Shown: in pieces, positions 52,078 through 60,997 of the stretch
Layout of the letters: each line of letters opens with the position of its first letter
Numbering within the stretch: position 1 is the stretch's first letter
From: Dyadobacter sp. CY345
Lineage (GTDB): Bacteria; Bacteroidota; Bacteroidia; Cytophagales; Spirosomataceae
Assembly: GCF_021502725.1 (NCBI RefSeq)
Contig: NZ_JAKFFS010000004.1
Span: 62,001-126,000 of the forward strand
Length of the DNA stretch: 64,000 nucleotides
Reading direction: 5' to 3'
Notes under the pieces: model-generated
The model's input: only the letters and a program-made list of their open reading frames with translations
The model's database searches: none
Told to the model about the DNA's origin: nothing
Program-made: the position numbers and the translations under genes

Positions 52078-52959
52078 ATGAAAATAGCAATTCACGGACG
52101 TAACTTTACTGAATCTGCCCGCCCGTATATAGAGTCTATGTTCGGTGAGTTGTCTCGTCGGAAAATCGATGTTCAGCTTTCGGCAACATTCAGATCGTTT
52201 TTGGATGAGCAGAATATTCAGCATTGTTCTCATATGGTTTATGGAAATCCTAACGAGCTCTGCGATGCGCGATTTGTTGTAAGTATGGGCGGCGACGGAA
52301 CTTTGCTCGAAACAATTTCGCACGTTGGAAAAAGAAGAATTCCAGTTATTGGTATCAATGTAGGCCGTTTAGGATTTCTCGCAACGGTTTCTCCGGAGCG
52401 CATATCCGATATGATCGAGGCATTGGAAAACAATCAGTACAAGATTGACGAAAGAACTTTAGTTAAAGTTGAATCTAATATCGATTTATTTGAAGGAAGA
52501 AATTTCGGTTTGAATGATTTCACCATCACCAAAACGGATACGGCCTCCATGATCACGGTTCATACGTATCTGAATGACGAATTTCTTAATTCATATTGGG
52601 CAGACGGGCTCATTATTTCAACGCCGACAGGATCGACAGGTTATTCTTTAAGTTGTGGCGGACCGGTGTTGGTGCCGCATTCCCAGAATTTTATTATAAC
52701 GCCAGTTAGTCCGCATAATCTGAATGTGCGCCCTCTGGTTGTGGAAGATTCCTCGGTAATCCGTTTGGAAGTAAAAAGCCGAAGTAATAATTTCCTGGTT
52801 TCCATGGATTCGCGTTCGAGAGTTGTGGATGAAGTTACCGAATTGACTGTAAGCAAAGCAGATTTTACAGCACGATTGATCAAAATGAGAGACGACAGTT
52901 TCCTCGATACCCTGCGCAGTAAATTGTCTTGGGGTCTTGACATGCGAAACAGATTATAA
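52078..52959 (+). CDS. nadK: NAD kinase
   Basis: Cytoplasmic enzyme making NADP+ from NAD+ and ATP. The 293-residue protein has the GGDGTLLETI motif near residue 63 with the catalytic Asp, the NDFTITKTDTASMITVHTYL segment near 148 for the nucleotide site, and ADGLIISTPTGSTGYSLSCGGPV near 176, which is diagnostic. The C-terminus is complete. It lies between the CBS gene and the dipeptide epimerase gene (19 bases on), and probably shares their mRNA. Confidence 0.96.
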   Translation: MKIAIHGRNFTESARPYIESMFGELSRRKIDVQLSATFRSFLDEQNIQHCSHMVYGNPNELCDARFVVSMGGDGTLLETISHVGKRRIPVIGINVGRLGFLATVSPERISDMIEALENNQYKIDERTLVKVESNIDLFEGRNFGLNDFTITKTDTASMITVHTYLNDEFLNSYWADGLIISTPTGSTGYSLSCGGPVLVPHSQNFIITPVSPHNLNVRPLVVEDSSVIRLEVKSRSNNFLVSMDSRSRVVDEVTELTVSKADFTARLIKMRDDSFLDTLRSKLSWGLDMRNRL

Positions 52960-52978
52960 TCTTCTTTAAAAATACAGC

Positions 52979-53989
52979 ATGCAGCTTTTTTTTCATCCCT
53001 TCAATCTTGAACTAAAACATACTTTTACGATTGCACACGATTCCCGCGATGTGCAGCCAACACTTATTGTAGAATTAAGGGATGGTGATTTTCGTGGGTT
53101 CGGAGAAGCGACGTCGAATCCTTATTATGGTGTTACGATTGAAAAAATGATCGCTTCACTGGAAAGTATACGCGCTATTATCGAGGCGGACGAGTTGGCT
53201 TCTCCTGAAATTTTGTGGGCGAAGGTAAATCCTTACCTGGCGGATGATTCTTTTGCGCAATGTGCCTTGGATGAAGCTGCAAACGATCTTTTTGCCAAGA
53301 AAAGTGGTGAAAAACTTTACGAAAGCTGGGGTTTATCCATTGATCATAATCCTCTGACAAACTTTACAATCGGAATCGATACTGTTGAGAAAATGGTATC
53401 CAAGATGAAGGAACTTCCCTGGCCGATTTATAAAATAAAATTAGGCACGGATGATGATCTCAAAATTGTAAGAGAACTCCGGTCACATACCACTGCAACT
53501 TTCCGGGTAGACGCAAACTGCGCTTGGTCAGCAGAACAGACTATTCGTTTTTCAGGAGAGCTAAAAAAGTTGGGCGTTGAATTTATTGAACAACCGCTTG
53601 CTGCTGATGATATCGAAGGAATGAAACAGGTTTTCGCTGAAAGCGCGCTGCCAGTCATTGCGGATGAAAGCTGTATTCTGGAAAGCGATGTAATAAAATG
53701 TAAAGGGCTGTTTCATGGCGTCAATATAAAACTCACCAAATGTGGTGGGTTGACTTCTGCAAAACGCATGATTGCCGAAGCAAAAAGCCTGGGCATGAAA
53801 ACGATGGTTGGTTGTATGACGGAGTCCAGCGTTGGAATTTCGGCGATAGCGCATTTGCTTCCGCTACTTGATTATGTCGATATGGATGGTTCTTTATTGA
53901 TCAAAAATGATCCGGCAACGGGTGTAACTTTTGATTATGGTAAAGTGATTTATGCTGCACAAAATGGAACAGGCGCGTTTCTGAAATGA
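52979..53989 (+). CDS. Dipeptide epimerase (L-Ala-D/L-Glu epimerase-like), enolase family
   Basis: A 336-residue enolase-superfamily protein of the muconate-lactonising subgroup. The catalytic set is visible: KIKLG near residue 153 (the KxK pair), DANCAW near 180 (metal Asp), EQPLAADD near 205 (metal Glu), DES near 230 (metal Asp), and VNIKLTKCGG near 250 (the second catalytic Lys). This set is that of dipeptide epimerases, which invert the Glu (or other) residue of L-Ala-D-Glu in peptidoglycan recycling. The actual dipeptide is not certain. Its stop overlaps the next gene's start (ATGA), so the two are coupled. Confidence 0.9.
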   Translation: MQLFFHPFNLELKHTFTIAHDSRDVQPTLIVELRDGDFRGFGEATSNPYYGVTIEKMIASLESIRAIIEADELASPEILWAKVNPYLADDSFAQCALDEAANDLFAKKSGEKLYESWGLSIDHNPLTNFTIGIDTVEKMVSKMKELPWPIYKIKLGTDDDLKIVRELRSHTTATFRVDANCAWSAEQTIRFSGELKKLGVEFIEQPLAADDIEGMKQVFAESALPVIADESCILESDVIKCKGLFHGVNIKLTKCGGLTSAKRMIAEAKSLGMKTMVGCMTESSVGISAIAHLLPLLDYVDMDGSLLIKNDPATGVTFDYGKVIYAAQNGTGAFLK

Positions 53990-55089
53990 GCATATATCCA
54001 GCCAGTCATCTTCCTAACCGGAAAGTTTTACTAAATAATGGTAAAGAATATCTCTGGTTTAGCGGGACGGATTATCTGGGCATGGGCCACCACGAAGGTT
54101 TCCTGAATTATCTGCACGAAGGAATTTTGACTTATGGAACACATTACGGAAGTTCCAGAAATAATAGCCTTAGACTTACAGTTTACGACGAAACTGAAAC
54201 AGCACTCGCAAAATTTTCAGGAGCTCCTGCCGCTCTCACAACGTCGTCAGGCATGTGGGCCGGACAATTGGTTGTGAAGGAATTGCAGGGAATTATCAAA
54301 TCATGCTTTTCGACAGAGAACGTTATTTCGCCAAGAGTTCACTATCATTATGCTCCGAGAGTTCATCCTGCGTTATGGGGAGAATCTTATGAAGTAGATA
54401 ATTCAACCTGGGAAGACTGGGGAAAAAAGACAGTTCTGGATATTCAGGAAAGTAACCACGAAGACATCCACATTCTTTTTTCTGATTCCGTAGGTTCACC
54501 CTTTGTCGAACATTTCAATTTTTCGATTTTTGATAACCTGCCTTTTGATTGTCAAATTCTTCTGGTTGTTGATGATTCGCATGGTTTTGGCGTGTTAGGT
54601 CAAAATGGAACAGGAATTTATCGGGAATTATCTGCTATCCGGCAGGTTCAACTAATTGTAGTTTCTTCTTTGAATAAGGCTCTGGGAATTCCTGGCGGCG
54701 TTATTTTATGTGAAGAGCGGATAATTTTAGGAATTCGGCAAAGTCCTTTTTTCGCAGGCGCATCACCAGCGGCCCCGGCTTATATTTATGCTTTAAAAAA
54801 GTTGTTGGAAACCAATGCTTATACGCCAGTACATCAAAGGCTTTTGGAGAATATTCACGATGTCACAGCACGTTTAACAGGAACAAATCTTTTTGTTTGT
54901 AAAAACAACTATCCCGTATTTTGCAGTCTGGATAGTAACCTTTTTGATTTTTTGGAAACAAATGGGATATTGGCGTCTTGCTTTTCATATCCTCAACCAA
55001 CCGATCCACCTGTCACCAGATTAGTGATCAGTGCATTACATCAAAAAGAAGACCTCGACCGATTGGCCGAGGTCTGTATAAAGTTCTAA
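53986..55089 (+). CDS. PLP-dependent alpha-oxoamine-synthase-like enzyme (BioF-like)
   Basis: A 367-residue fold-type I PLP enzyme similar to 8-amino-7-oxononanoate synthase and KBL. FSGTDYLGMG near residue 25 (for NYLG), GTHYGSSRNNS near 44, LLVVDDSHGFGVLG near 190 with the Asp-x-x-His that holds the pyridine ring, and SSLNKALGIPGGVIL near 222 with the Schiff-base Lys are in order. No biotin genes are near, and it is coupled by a 4-base overlap to the dipeptide epimerase gene, so the product is unlikely to be biotin alone. Its role is open. Confidence 0.85.
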   Translation: MSIYPASHLPNRKVLLNNGKEYLWFSGTDYLGMGHHEGFLNYLHEGILTYGTHYGSSRNNSLRLTVYDETETALAKFSGAPAALTTSSGMWAGQLVVKELQGIIKSCFSTENVISPRVHYHYAPRVHPALWGESYEVDNSTWEDWGKKTVLDIQESNHEDIHILFSDSVGSPFVEHFNFSIFDNLPFDCQILLVVDDSHGFGVLGQNGTGIYRELSAIRQVQLIVVSSLNKALGIPGGVILCEERIILGIRQSPFFAGASPAAPAYIYALKKLLETNAYTPVHQRLLENIHDVTARLTGTNLFVCKNNYPVFCSLDSNLFDFLETNGILASCFSYPQPTDPPVTRLVISALHQKEDLDRLAEVCIKF

Positions 55090-55122
55090 ATTTCATCTTT
55101 AATCAATGCCTTAAACCGCTGA

Positions 55123-55983
55123 TTATAGTGGTCCTTGCATTGCTTTTTCTTCACGCAATTTTTCCCGCTCGATTTTTGCAGATACGAAAATACTGACTTC
55201 GTAAAGCAATAATAGAGGAATTGCAACCAGAATCTGGCTGTAAATATCTGGGGAAGGCGTAATGATTGCAGCAACGATCAAAATTACGATCATGGCATGT
55301 TTACGATATTCACGCATGAAACCTGGCGTTAGTACCCCAACTCTTGAAAGAACAAATACAACGATAGGTAATTGGAATGCAATACCGCAGGCAAGTGTTA
55401 GAGTGGCAACTGTCGAAATATAAGACGAAATATTGAACTCATTGGCAATGGACTCATCCAGCTTGTAATTCGCAAGGAAATTAATTGCCAAAGGTGTCAC
55501 AACAAAATATCCGAAGAATACCCCTGAGAAAAATAGTATCGTTACAAAAAATACAGCTCCACGTGCAGATCTTCTTTCAGATGCCTTAAGACCTGGTTTG
55601 ATAAATCTCCATATTTCCCAAAAAGCATAAGGGAAAGCAAAAATTAAACCCACGATTATTGAAGAAGTTAATCCCATTGTAAACTGGTCTCCAACACCGA
55701 TACTCTGGATTTTAAAATCGAGCGCTTTAATACACAGGTCTTCGTAACCAACAATTACGGACAATTTACACATCATTTTGTAAGTCCAGAAATCCGGCTT
55801 CGACGGGGCAAGAATTACGTAACGGTAAATTTCTTTGATGTATATATAAGCAACAATGGCAAAAACTAAAATGGATCCTACTGCACGAATAACATGCCAT
55901 CTTAATTCTTCAAGGTGTCCGATAAATGACATCTCCTGGCCTATTCCTTCTTCTTCTTGCTCGAAATCTTGATCTAAGGGCAT
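55123..55983 (-). CDS. tatC: Sec-independent protein translocase TatC
   Basis: The receptor subunit of the twin-arginine export system. The 286-residue protein has six transmembrane helices, an N-terminal acidic segment ending MSFIGHLEELRWHVIRAV (the typical TatC start), FAFPYAFWEIWRFIKPGLKASERRSARG near residue 117 (the signal-peptide binding loop with conserved Pro-Gly-Leu), and the last helices ILIVAAIITPSPDIYSQ near 235. The N-terminal extension and C-terminal tail are longer than in E. coli, as is common in Bacteroidota. tatA/B are not adjacent. It converges on the PLP enzyme gene. Confidence 0.96.
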   Translation of the reverse strand: MPLDQDFEQEEEGIGQEMSFIGHLEELRWHVIRAVGSILVFAIVAYIYIKEIYRYVILAPSKPDFWTYKMMCKLSVIVGYEDLCIKALDFKIQSIGVGDQFTMGLTSSIIVGLIFAFPYAFWEIWRFIKPGLKASERRSARGAVFFVTILFFSGVFFGYFVVTPLAINFLANYKLDESIANEFNISSYISTVATLTLACGIAFQLPIVVFVLSRVGVLTPGFMREYRKHAMIVILIVAAIITPSPDIYSQILVAIPLLLLYEVSIFVSAKIEREKLREEKAMQGPL

Positions 55984-56064
55984 ACAATTTTTAGGGATTG
56001 ATCACTATATACGGAAATAATGGCTATTGCGATCTTTTTAATTTGCTAAAAGTCGAAATTACTC

Positions 56065-56098
56065 AAAAAACCCGTCGGATCATTTCGACGGGTTTTTT
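56065..56098 (-). terminator. Terminator after pdhA
   Basis: AAAAAACCCGTCG pairs with CGACGGGTTTTTT around an 8-base loop. It separates pdhA from tatC, both on the minus strand, and is symmetrical, so it could work in either direction. Confidence 0.92.
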
Positions 56099-56119
56099 GA
56101 GTAACGTTATAATCAAAAA

Positions 56120-57148
56120 TTAATCCATGATGAATGGATAATCATTCTCAGCGTAAACATCTGTATATGCTTCTGATGCATCCGGGAAATCCGAATCTTC
56201 AGCAAACTGTACTGATTCCGCTACGATTTCTTTTACTTTTTTGTCGATCGCTTCAAGATCTTCTGCCGTTGCAAGATTGTTATCCAAAATCACAGCTCTG
56301 ATCTGCTCGATCGGATCACGGTGTTTGTATTCCTCAACCTCTTCTTTCGAACGGTACTTTTGAGGATCCGACATTGAATGTCCACGGTAACGATAGGTAC
56401 GGAATTCAAGGAAAGTTGGTCCGTCGCCTTTACGTGCACGTTCCGCTGCGCGGGAAACTGCATCATGAATCGCTTCAACACTCATACCATCCACTGGTTC
56501 CGAAGGAATATCGTAAGCCTCTCCCAATGTGTAAAGTTCTGTAACATTGGATGAACGCGCCACAGAAGTTCCCATCGCATAACCATTGTTTTCAACAACG
56601 AAAATAACAGGCAGTTTCCAGGTCATCGCCATGTTCAGCGCTTCATGGAAGGCACCCTGGCGAATCGCTCCGTCACCAAAGTAACAGATGCAAAGTTTAC
56701 CTGTTTTGTTATACTTTTCAGCAAAGGCAATACCTGCGCCCAAAGGAATTTGTGCACCAACGATACCATGTCCACCAACGAAGCCATTCTCTTTATCGAA
56801 AATGTGCATAGAACCACCTTTTCCTTTGGTTGTTCCTGTTTTCTTTCCGTAAAGTTCGGCCATAATTGCTTTTGGATCTGTTCCCAGAGCCAAAGGAATA
56901 CCATGGTCACGATAAGCGGTAATGTATTTGTCTCCTTTGGTCAAGGCCGTAGCTGCTCCTGAAGAACAAGCTTCCTGCCCGATATAAAGGTGGCAAAAAC
57001 CGCGGATTTTCTGCTGTCCGTAAAGTTGGCCAGCCTTTTCTTCAAACCGGCGTTGTAATAACATGTTCTCGAACCAGAACATATAGCGTTCTTTCGAATG
57101 CTGTAATTTGGGAGCTGATGCTTTCTTTTTTTCAGTAACGGTGGCCAT
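56120..57148 (-). CDS. pdhA: Pyruvate dehydrogenase E1 component, alpha subunit
   Basis: The thiamine-pyrophosphate subunit of the pyruvate dehydrogenase complex, 342 residues. RRFEEKAGQLYGQQKIRGFCHLYIGQEA at residues 32-59 is the typical start; GDGAIRQGAFHEALNMAMTWKLPVIFVVENNGYAMGT near 172-206 is the TPP/Mg motif (GDG...NN), and RYRGHSMSDPQKYRSKEEVE near 268 contains the phosphorylation-loop Ser region common to the family. The E1-beta and E2 genes are not adjacent, so the complex is encoded at several sites. It is divergent from recF. Confidence 0.95.
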   Translation of the reverse strand: MATVTEKKKASAPKLQHSKERYMFWFENMLLQRRFEEKAGQLYGQQKIRGFCHLYIGQEACSSGAATALTKGDKYITAYRDHGIPLALGTDPKAIMAELYGKKTGTTKGKGGSMHIFDKENGFVGGHGIVGAQIPLGAGIAFAEKYNKTGKLCICYFGDGAIRQGAFHEALNMAMTWKLPVIFVVENNGYAMGTSVARSSNVTELYTLGEAYDIPSEPVDGMSVEAIHDAVSRAAERARKGDGPTFLEFRTYRYRGHSMSDPQKYRSKEEVEEYKHRDPIEQIRAVILDNNLATAEDLEAIDKKVKEIVAESVQFAEDSDFPDASEAYTDVYAENDYPFIMD

Positions 57149-57277
57149 GTATTTGGTTCTCGTTTATAAAGACAGAACTTTGTCTTAAAGTTAGTGGTTT
57201 GAACAAGATCTGTTTTTGCCGGTGACGACGCAAATGATTTGCGAAAATAAGCATAAACTATATAACAAAGAAGTTTC

Positions 57278-58363
57278 ATGTGGTTAGAAAAGCTCCACCT
57301 TACGTACTTTAAGAGCTATGAAGAGAGAGGTTTTACGTTTGGAGAGCGTGTAAATTGTCTTGTCGGAGAAAACGGAAGTGGTAAAACAAACCTTTTAGAC
57401 GCCATTTACTTCCTGACACTTACAAAAAGTGCATTTCATAACCAGGATGCATTAGGCATTCGTCATGCGCAGGATTTTTTTTTGCTGGACGGAATTTTTA
57501 ATGATTCTGACAAAAATATTCAGATTACATGCAGTTTTCAGCGCGGTCAGCGAAAAGTTTTTATGGCCGACAAGAAAAATTACGACAGACTAAGCGATCA
57601 TATCGGACTTTTTCCATTGGTTCTTATAGCGCCAAATGATACAGATCTGATCCGCGATGGGAGTGAAGAACGCCGAAGATTTTTTGACGGCGTACTCGCG
57701 CAGGCAACACCGGAATATTTAAATGATTTTTTACAGTACAACAAGATTTTAACCCAGCGAAACGGTTTGTTAAAACTTTTTGGTGAAAGAAATTATCTTG
57801 ATGAAGATTTGCTAGATACTTACAATGAGCCGTTAATTATTCTCGCGCTCAGAATTTATGAACATCGCCGTTCATTCATGGATCGCTTTCTTCCTTTGTT
57901 CAGGAAATATTATCAGTTTCTGAGCAGCGGGAAAGAACAGGTAGATGTGTTGTATGAAAGTGAAGTCTCATCAGCAGATTTTCCATCTGAATTTCGTAAA
58001 AACCGTTCTAAGGATCTGCATGCGCAACGCACCGGAAAAGGGGTGCATAAGGATGAATATGTTTTTGAAATCGACGGAATAACGTTGAAAAAATTCGGAT
58101 CGCAGGGACAGCAAAAATCTTTCGTTATTGCCTTGAAACTTGCTCAGTTTGAGTTGTTAAAAATTGAAAAGGAGAAAACACCGATTTTACTTCTGGACGA
58201 TATTTTTGATAAACTGGATGACCTGCGAATAAATAAACTGATCGAATTAGTGGACGACGGATTTCTAGGACAGGTTTTCATCACGGACGCCAGGCCGGAA
58301 CGGTCTCAAAAGATTCTGGAAAAGGTGAAGGCAGATGTCCGGTTTTTTGAGATTGAACGTTAA
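57278..58363 (+). CDS. recF: DNA replication and repair protein RecF
   Basis: SMC-like ATPase that helps load RecA at gaps. The 361-residue protein starts MWLEKLHLTYFKSYEERGF and has CLVGENGSGKTNLLDAIYFLTLTKS (Walker A GENGSGKTN near residues 31-39), the QRNGLLK segment near 165, the GSQGQQKSFVIALKLAQF signature near 268 and LLLDDIFDKLDDLR Walker B near 308. All the RecF hallmarks are present. It is divergent from pdhA and not linked to dnaA/dnaN/gyrB, as in many Bacteroidota. Confidence 0.97.
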   Translation: MWLEKLHLTYFKSYEERGFTFGERVNCLVGENGSGKTNLLDAIYFLTLTKSAFHNQDALGIRHAQDFFLLDGIFNDSDKNIQITCSFQRGQRKVFMADKKNYDRLSDHIGLFPLVLIAPNDTDLIRDGSEERRRFFDGVLAQATPEYLNDFLQYNKILTQRNGLLKLFGERNYLDEDLLDTYNEPLIILALRIYEHRRSFMDRFLPLFRKYYQFLSSGKEQVDVLYESEVSSADFPSEFRKNRSKDLHAQRTGKGVHKDEYVFEIDGITLKKFGSQGQQKSFVIALKLAQFELLKIEKEKTPILLLDDIFDKLDDLRINKLIELVDDGFLGQVFITDARPERSQKILEKVKADVRFFEIER

Positions 58364-58401
58364 TATCTTTAATCAGCGTTTTTAAAGTTGGGAACAAAAT
58401 T

Positions 58402-60834
58402 TCAGAAATGTTTTTCTAGTTGAAGTGAAATTGCCTTTCCTGAAACTTCTATTAAGTCAGACTGCCCATCTGCCTTTGGCTCCATCTCTTTTCCGTTAAC
58501 TATCCATTTTTTGTATTTATTCCTCGGGAAAGAAATTAAAAGTTTCCAGTTTTCCTTCGTCTGCGAAAAATCAAGATGAACGGAAGAGCTGGTTTGTCTG
58601 TATGTCATATCAATTTCATTATCACCAATCACCACGTTTTCCAGATTAGCATTATGCCAATTTGATGGCATTTGAGGGTTGATATGGGTTGTTTTTGCCG
58701 AAGCAATTGGATTGATACCGAAAAACTGAGTCACGATCGGGACAGCATAACTATAAATATTCCAGGCCTGCGACATCATTCCATAATCCGGAGAAACTTC
58801 GTAGATAGATCCCGGAAGTGCATAACTGAAAGATTTTGTCATGCGTTTTAAATAATTTAAGGCTTCGTCTGGTCTTCCATAATTATTTTCTGAAATTGCT
58901 AAAACACCCGTTGGCAATGTCATAACTGCACCGGTATAATTAAAAACCTTCTTATTCACGGCAGCCGAACTTTCATCTTTTCCTGCGGATTCGTCACGGT
59001 CAATTCCCGTGACAAACACCCCGAAAGGATTTACGAATTTAGCAGCCGTTTTCAACGCTGCGATTGCTTTTGCAGAATCAGCTATACCCATTTCCATCGG
59101 CGTATTAACGACCCAGTTATGGTGTACTACAAAACCCTGTTTTTTATCTCCGGGTAATTTTAATAATCGGTTTTTGCTCGCACGAAGTTCTTCAACAGCC
59201 CAGGGTTTTTTCAAAGTATCAGCCCGGACAATGGCGTCATCGATCAGGTGAATGGCTTGTTTTGTTGTGCCAATAAAGTCGGCAAATGAGGTATTGTCCG
59301 CTACCCAAAAATCGGTATTGATTTTTTGTCGAATTTGCCCGGAGATATTTTTATATTTTTCGGCCAACTGATTTTCACCCATTTCTTCCGCCATTTCTGA
59401 AGCGACTGAAAATGCTTTTTGGGTATAGGCGGCAACATCGATCATCTCACTGTTCATGCCGTGAATTTCCATCATACCAAATCCGTCCGGCAGCAGATTT
59501 CCATCTTTGTCATTTTCTTTTAACAACCATTCAAGGCCTTTTTTGATCGTTGGATAGTATTTTTTCAGAAATTCCTTATCACCGGTCCAACGATATACAG
59601 TCCAAATCAGGATTGCAAACTGCGGTGTCTCGTTGACATTTCCAGGATTAAAAACGACACCATTCGTAGAAACTTCATGCACAATCCGGCCATTTCCATT
59701 CGCTTTTTCTGACATCCTGAAAATGTTATCGATTGATTGATATACCAAATCCTTTCTGCCCGTAGTAATTAATCCTTGTAAAGAATATTCACTATCCACA
59801 CCAAACCACCATGGATAATCCGGCGCCCCGGCGGATAATCCGCGACCCACTTCGGGTACGTCTCTGACCAGCCAGTCCGTATTGTACTTAACCCAGCGAA
59901 AGGCTTGCTCCAGATCTTTATAAGGAATTGTAAGTTTTGTCTTTTCTGCCAACCCGGCATATCGCTCCTTTTTCTCTTTTAATAATTTCGACGCATTTTG
60001 TTTAACAGAAGCAAAAGTCTCCTTAGCATTGGATTCTGACTTATAAGAACCAGCGACGACGATGGATATGCTTTTGCTTGCATTCGGTTTAATGGAAATT
60101 TCATAAATCAAAGACGCCTGGCAACCTTTCCCCTGTGGCTTGTAGTCACATGATTTTTGATTTTGCTGATGTTTCTGCGCAACAATTTCCGAACCAAATG
60201 TTACATACCATTCATTCAAACTATCTTTTGCAATCCAGCTTTTTGAATTTTCGTCCCAGGAAGCAAAGTCGCCGGCATCCACCATATTGGTTTTTTCGCC
60301 AAGCCAAACCGGACGTAAATCTGTGTAAGCGTTAAAATCAAAGGTCAGTAACTTATCTTCGCTGCTGGTATTTGTAAATGTATATTCTATGACGACGGCC
60401 TCTTTTCCGTCAGGAACAAATTGAAAACGTTCCGCCTTAATATCTTTCAGGCTAGAAGTGAAAATGTGTTTGTTGGCATAAGGATAATTAACAAAAGTAT
60501 CTGCTTTGTTCAGGCAAATGGATTGATTATCAATAGTTATTGACGCCGTAAATCCGTCCAGCAGTTTAATGGGATGATCCCAGATTCCGCCCATTTCGCC
60601 AGCAACGTGCCAGCCAAGATCCGGGAAAGTCCCGTTTTGATGACCAACCATATACACGCGGTCGCCGGCTGTAAGAAATGGAGAATTGATATAACTGCTT
60701 TTGCCTGTAATACTTTCCGAATCAGAAACCAGATCTGCCAGTCGCTCCTCAGAAAGCACTTTTTTTGAACAGTTATTTAAAATAAACGTACTGGTCAGGC
60801 AAAGCAACAAAATGCCAATTCTTGATCTGATCAT
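58402..60834 (-). CDS. Lipoprotein (alpha/alpha)6-barrel glycoside hydrolase
   Basis: An 810-residue lipoprotein-type enzyme. The N-terminus (residues 1-23, ..TFILNNCSKK) is a signal with a Cys suitable for lipid attachment. A beta-sandwich domain (30-270) precedes an (alpha/alpha)6-barrel (about 300-700): AFRWVKYNTDWLVRDVPEVGRGLSAGAPDYPWWFGVDSEY near 312-351, HEVSTNGVVFNPGNVNETPQFAILIWTVYRWTG near 385-417 and DGFGMMEIHGMNSEMIDVAAYTQKA near 445. The layout resembles glycogen-debranching-like and GH63/GH15-like enzymes acting on alpha-glucans or other alpha-linked sugars. The family and substrate are uncertain. The C-terminal part is a beta-sandwich. Confidence 0.78.
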   Translation of the reverse strand: MIRSRIGILLLCLTSTFILNNCSKKVLSEERLADLVSDSESITGKSSYINSPFLTAGDRVYMVGHQNGTFPDLGWHVAGEMGGIWDHPIKLLDGFTASITIDNQSICLNKADTFVNYPYANKHIFTSSLKDIKAERFQFVPDGKEAVVIEYTFTNTSSEDKLLTFDFNAYTDLRPVWLGEKTNMVDAGDFASWDENSKSWIAKDSLNEWYVTFGSEIVAQKHQQNQKSCDYKPQGKGCQASLIYEISIKPNASKSISIVVAGSYKSESNAKETFASVKQNASKLLKEKKERYAGLAEKTKLTIPYKDLEQAFRWVKYNTDWLVRDVPEVGRGLSAGAPDYPWWFGVDSEYSLQGLITTGRKDLVYQSIDNIFRMSEKANGNGRIVHEVSTNGVVFNPGNVNETPQFAILIWTVYRWTGDKEFLKKYYPTIKKGLEWLLKENDKDGNLLPDGFGMMEIHGMNSEMIDVAAYTQKAFSVASEMAEEMGENQLAEKYKNISGQIRQKINTDFWVADNTSFADFIGTTKQAIHLIDDAIVRADTLKKPWAVEELRASKNRLLKLPGDKKQGFVVHHNWVVNTPMEMGIADSAKAIAALKTAAKFVNPFGVFVTGIDRDESAGKDESSAAVNKKVFNYTGAVMTLPTGVLAISENNYGRPDEALNYLKRMTKSFSYALPGSIYEVSPDYGMMSQAWNIYSYAVPIVTQFFGINPIASAKTTHINPQMPSNWHNANLENVVIGDNEIDMTYRQTSSSVHLDFSQTKENWKLLISFPRNKYKKWIVNGKEMEPKADGQSDLIEVSGKAISLQLEKHF

Positions 60835-60950
60835 GAAAAAGTTCGTTGTGAAGATTTAGAAATTATAAACGAATCTAGTAAAATCTTAAAATAATATTAT
60901 TTTAACTCCGCAAAATATATTGCGAAATAATTTATTAAGAATTCAAAAAC

Positions 60951-60980
60951 AAAAAAGGTGATCGGAAGACCACCTTTTTT
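60951..60980 (-). terminator. Terminator between manC and the glycoside hydrolase gene
   Basis: GGTGATC, loop GGAA, GACCACC forms a 7-base stem with one mismatch and is flanked by A and T runs. It lies just past the mannose-1-phosphate guanylyltransferase stop. Confidence 0.75.
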
Positions 60981-60997
60981 GTAATGTTTATAAAACA

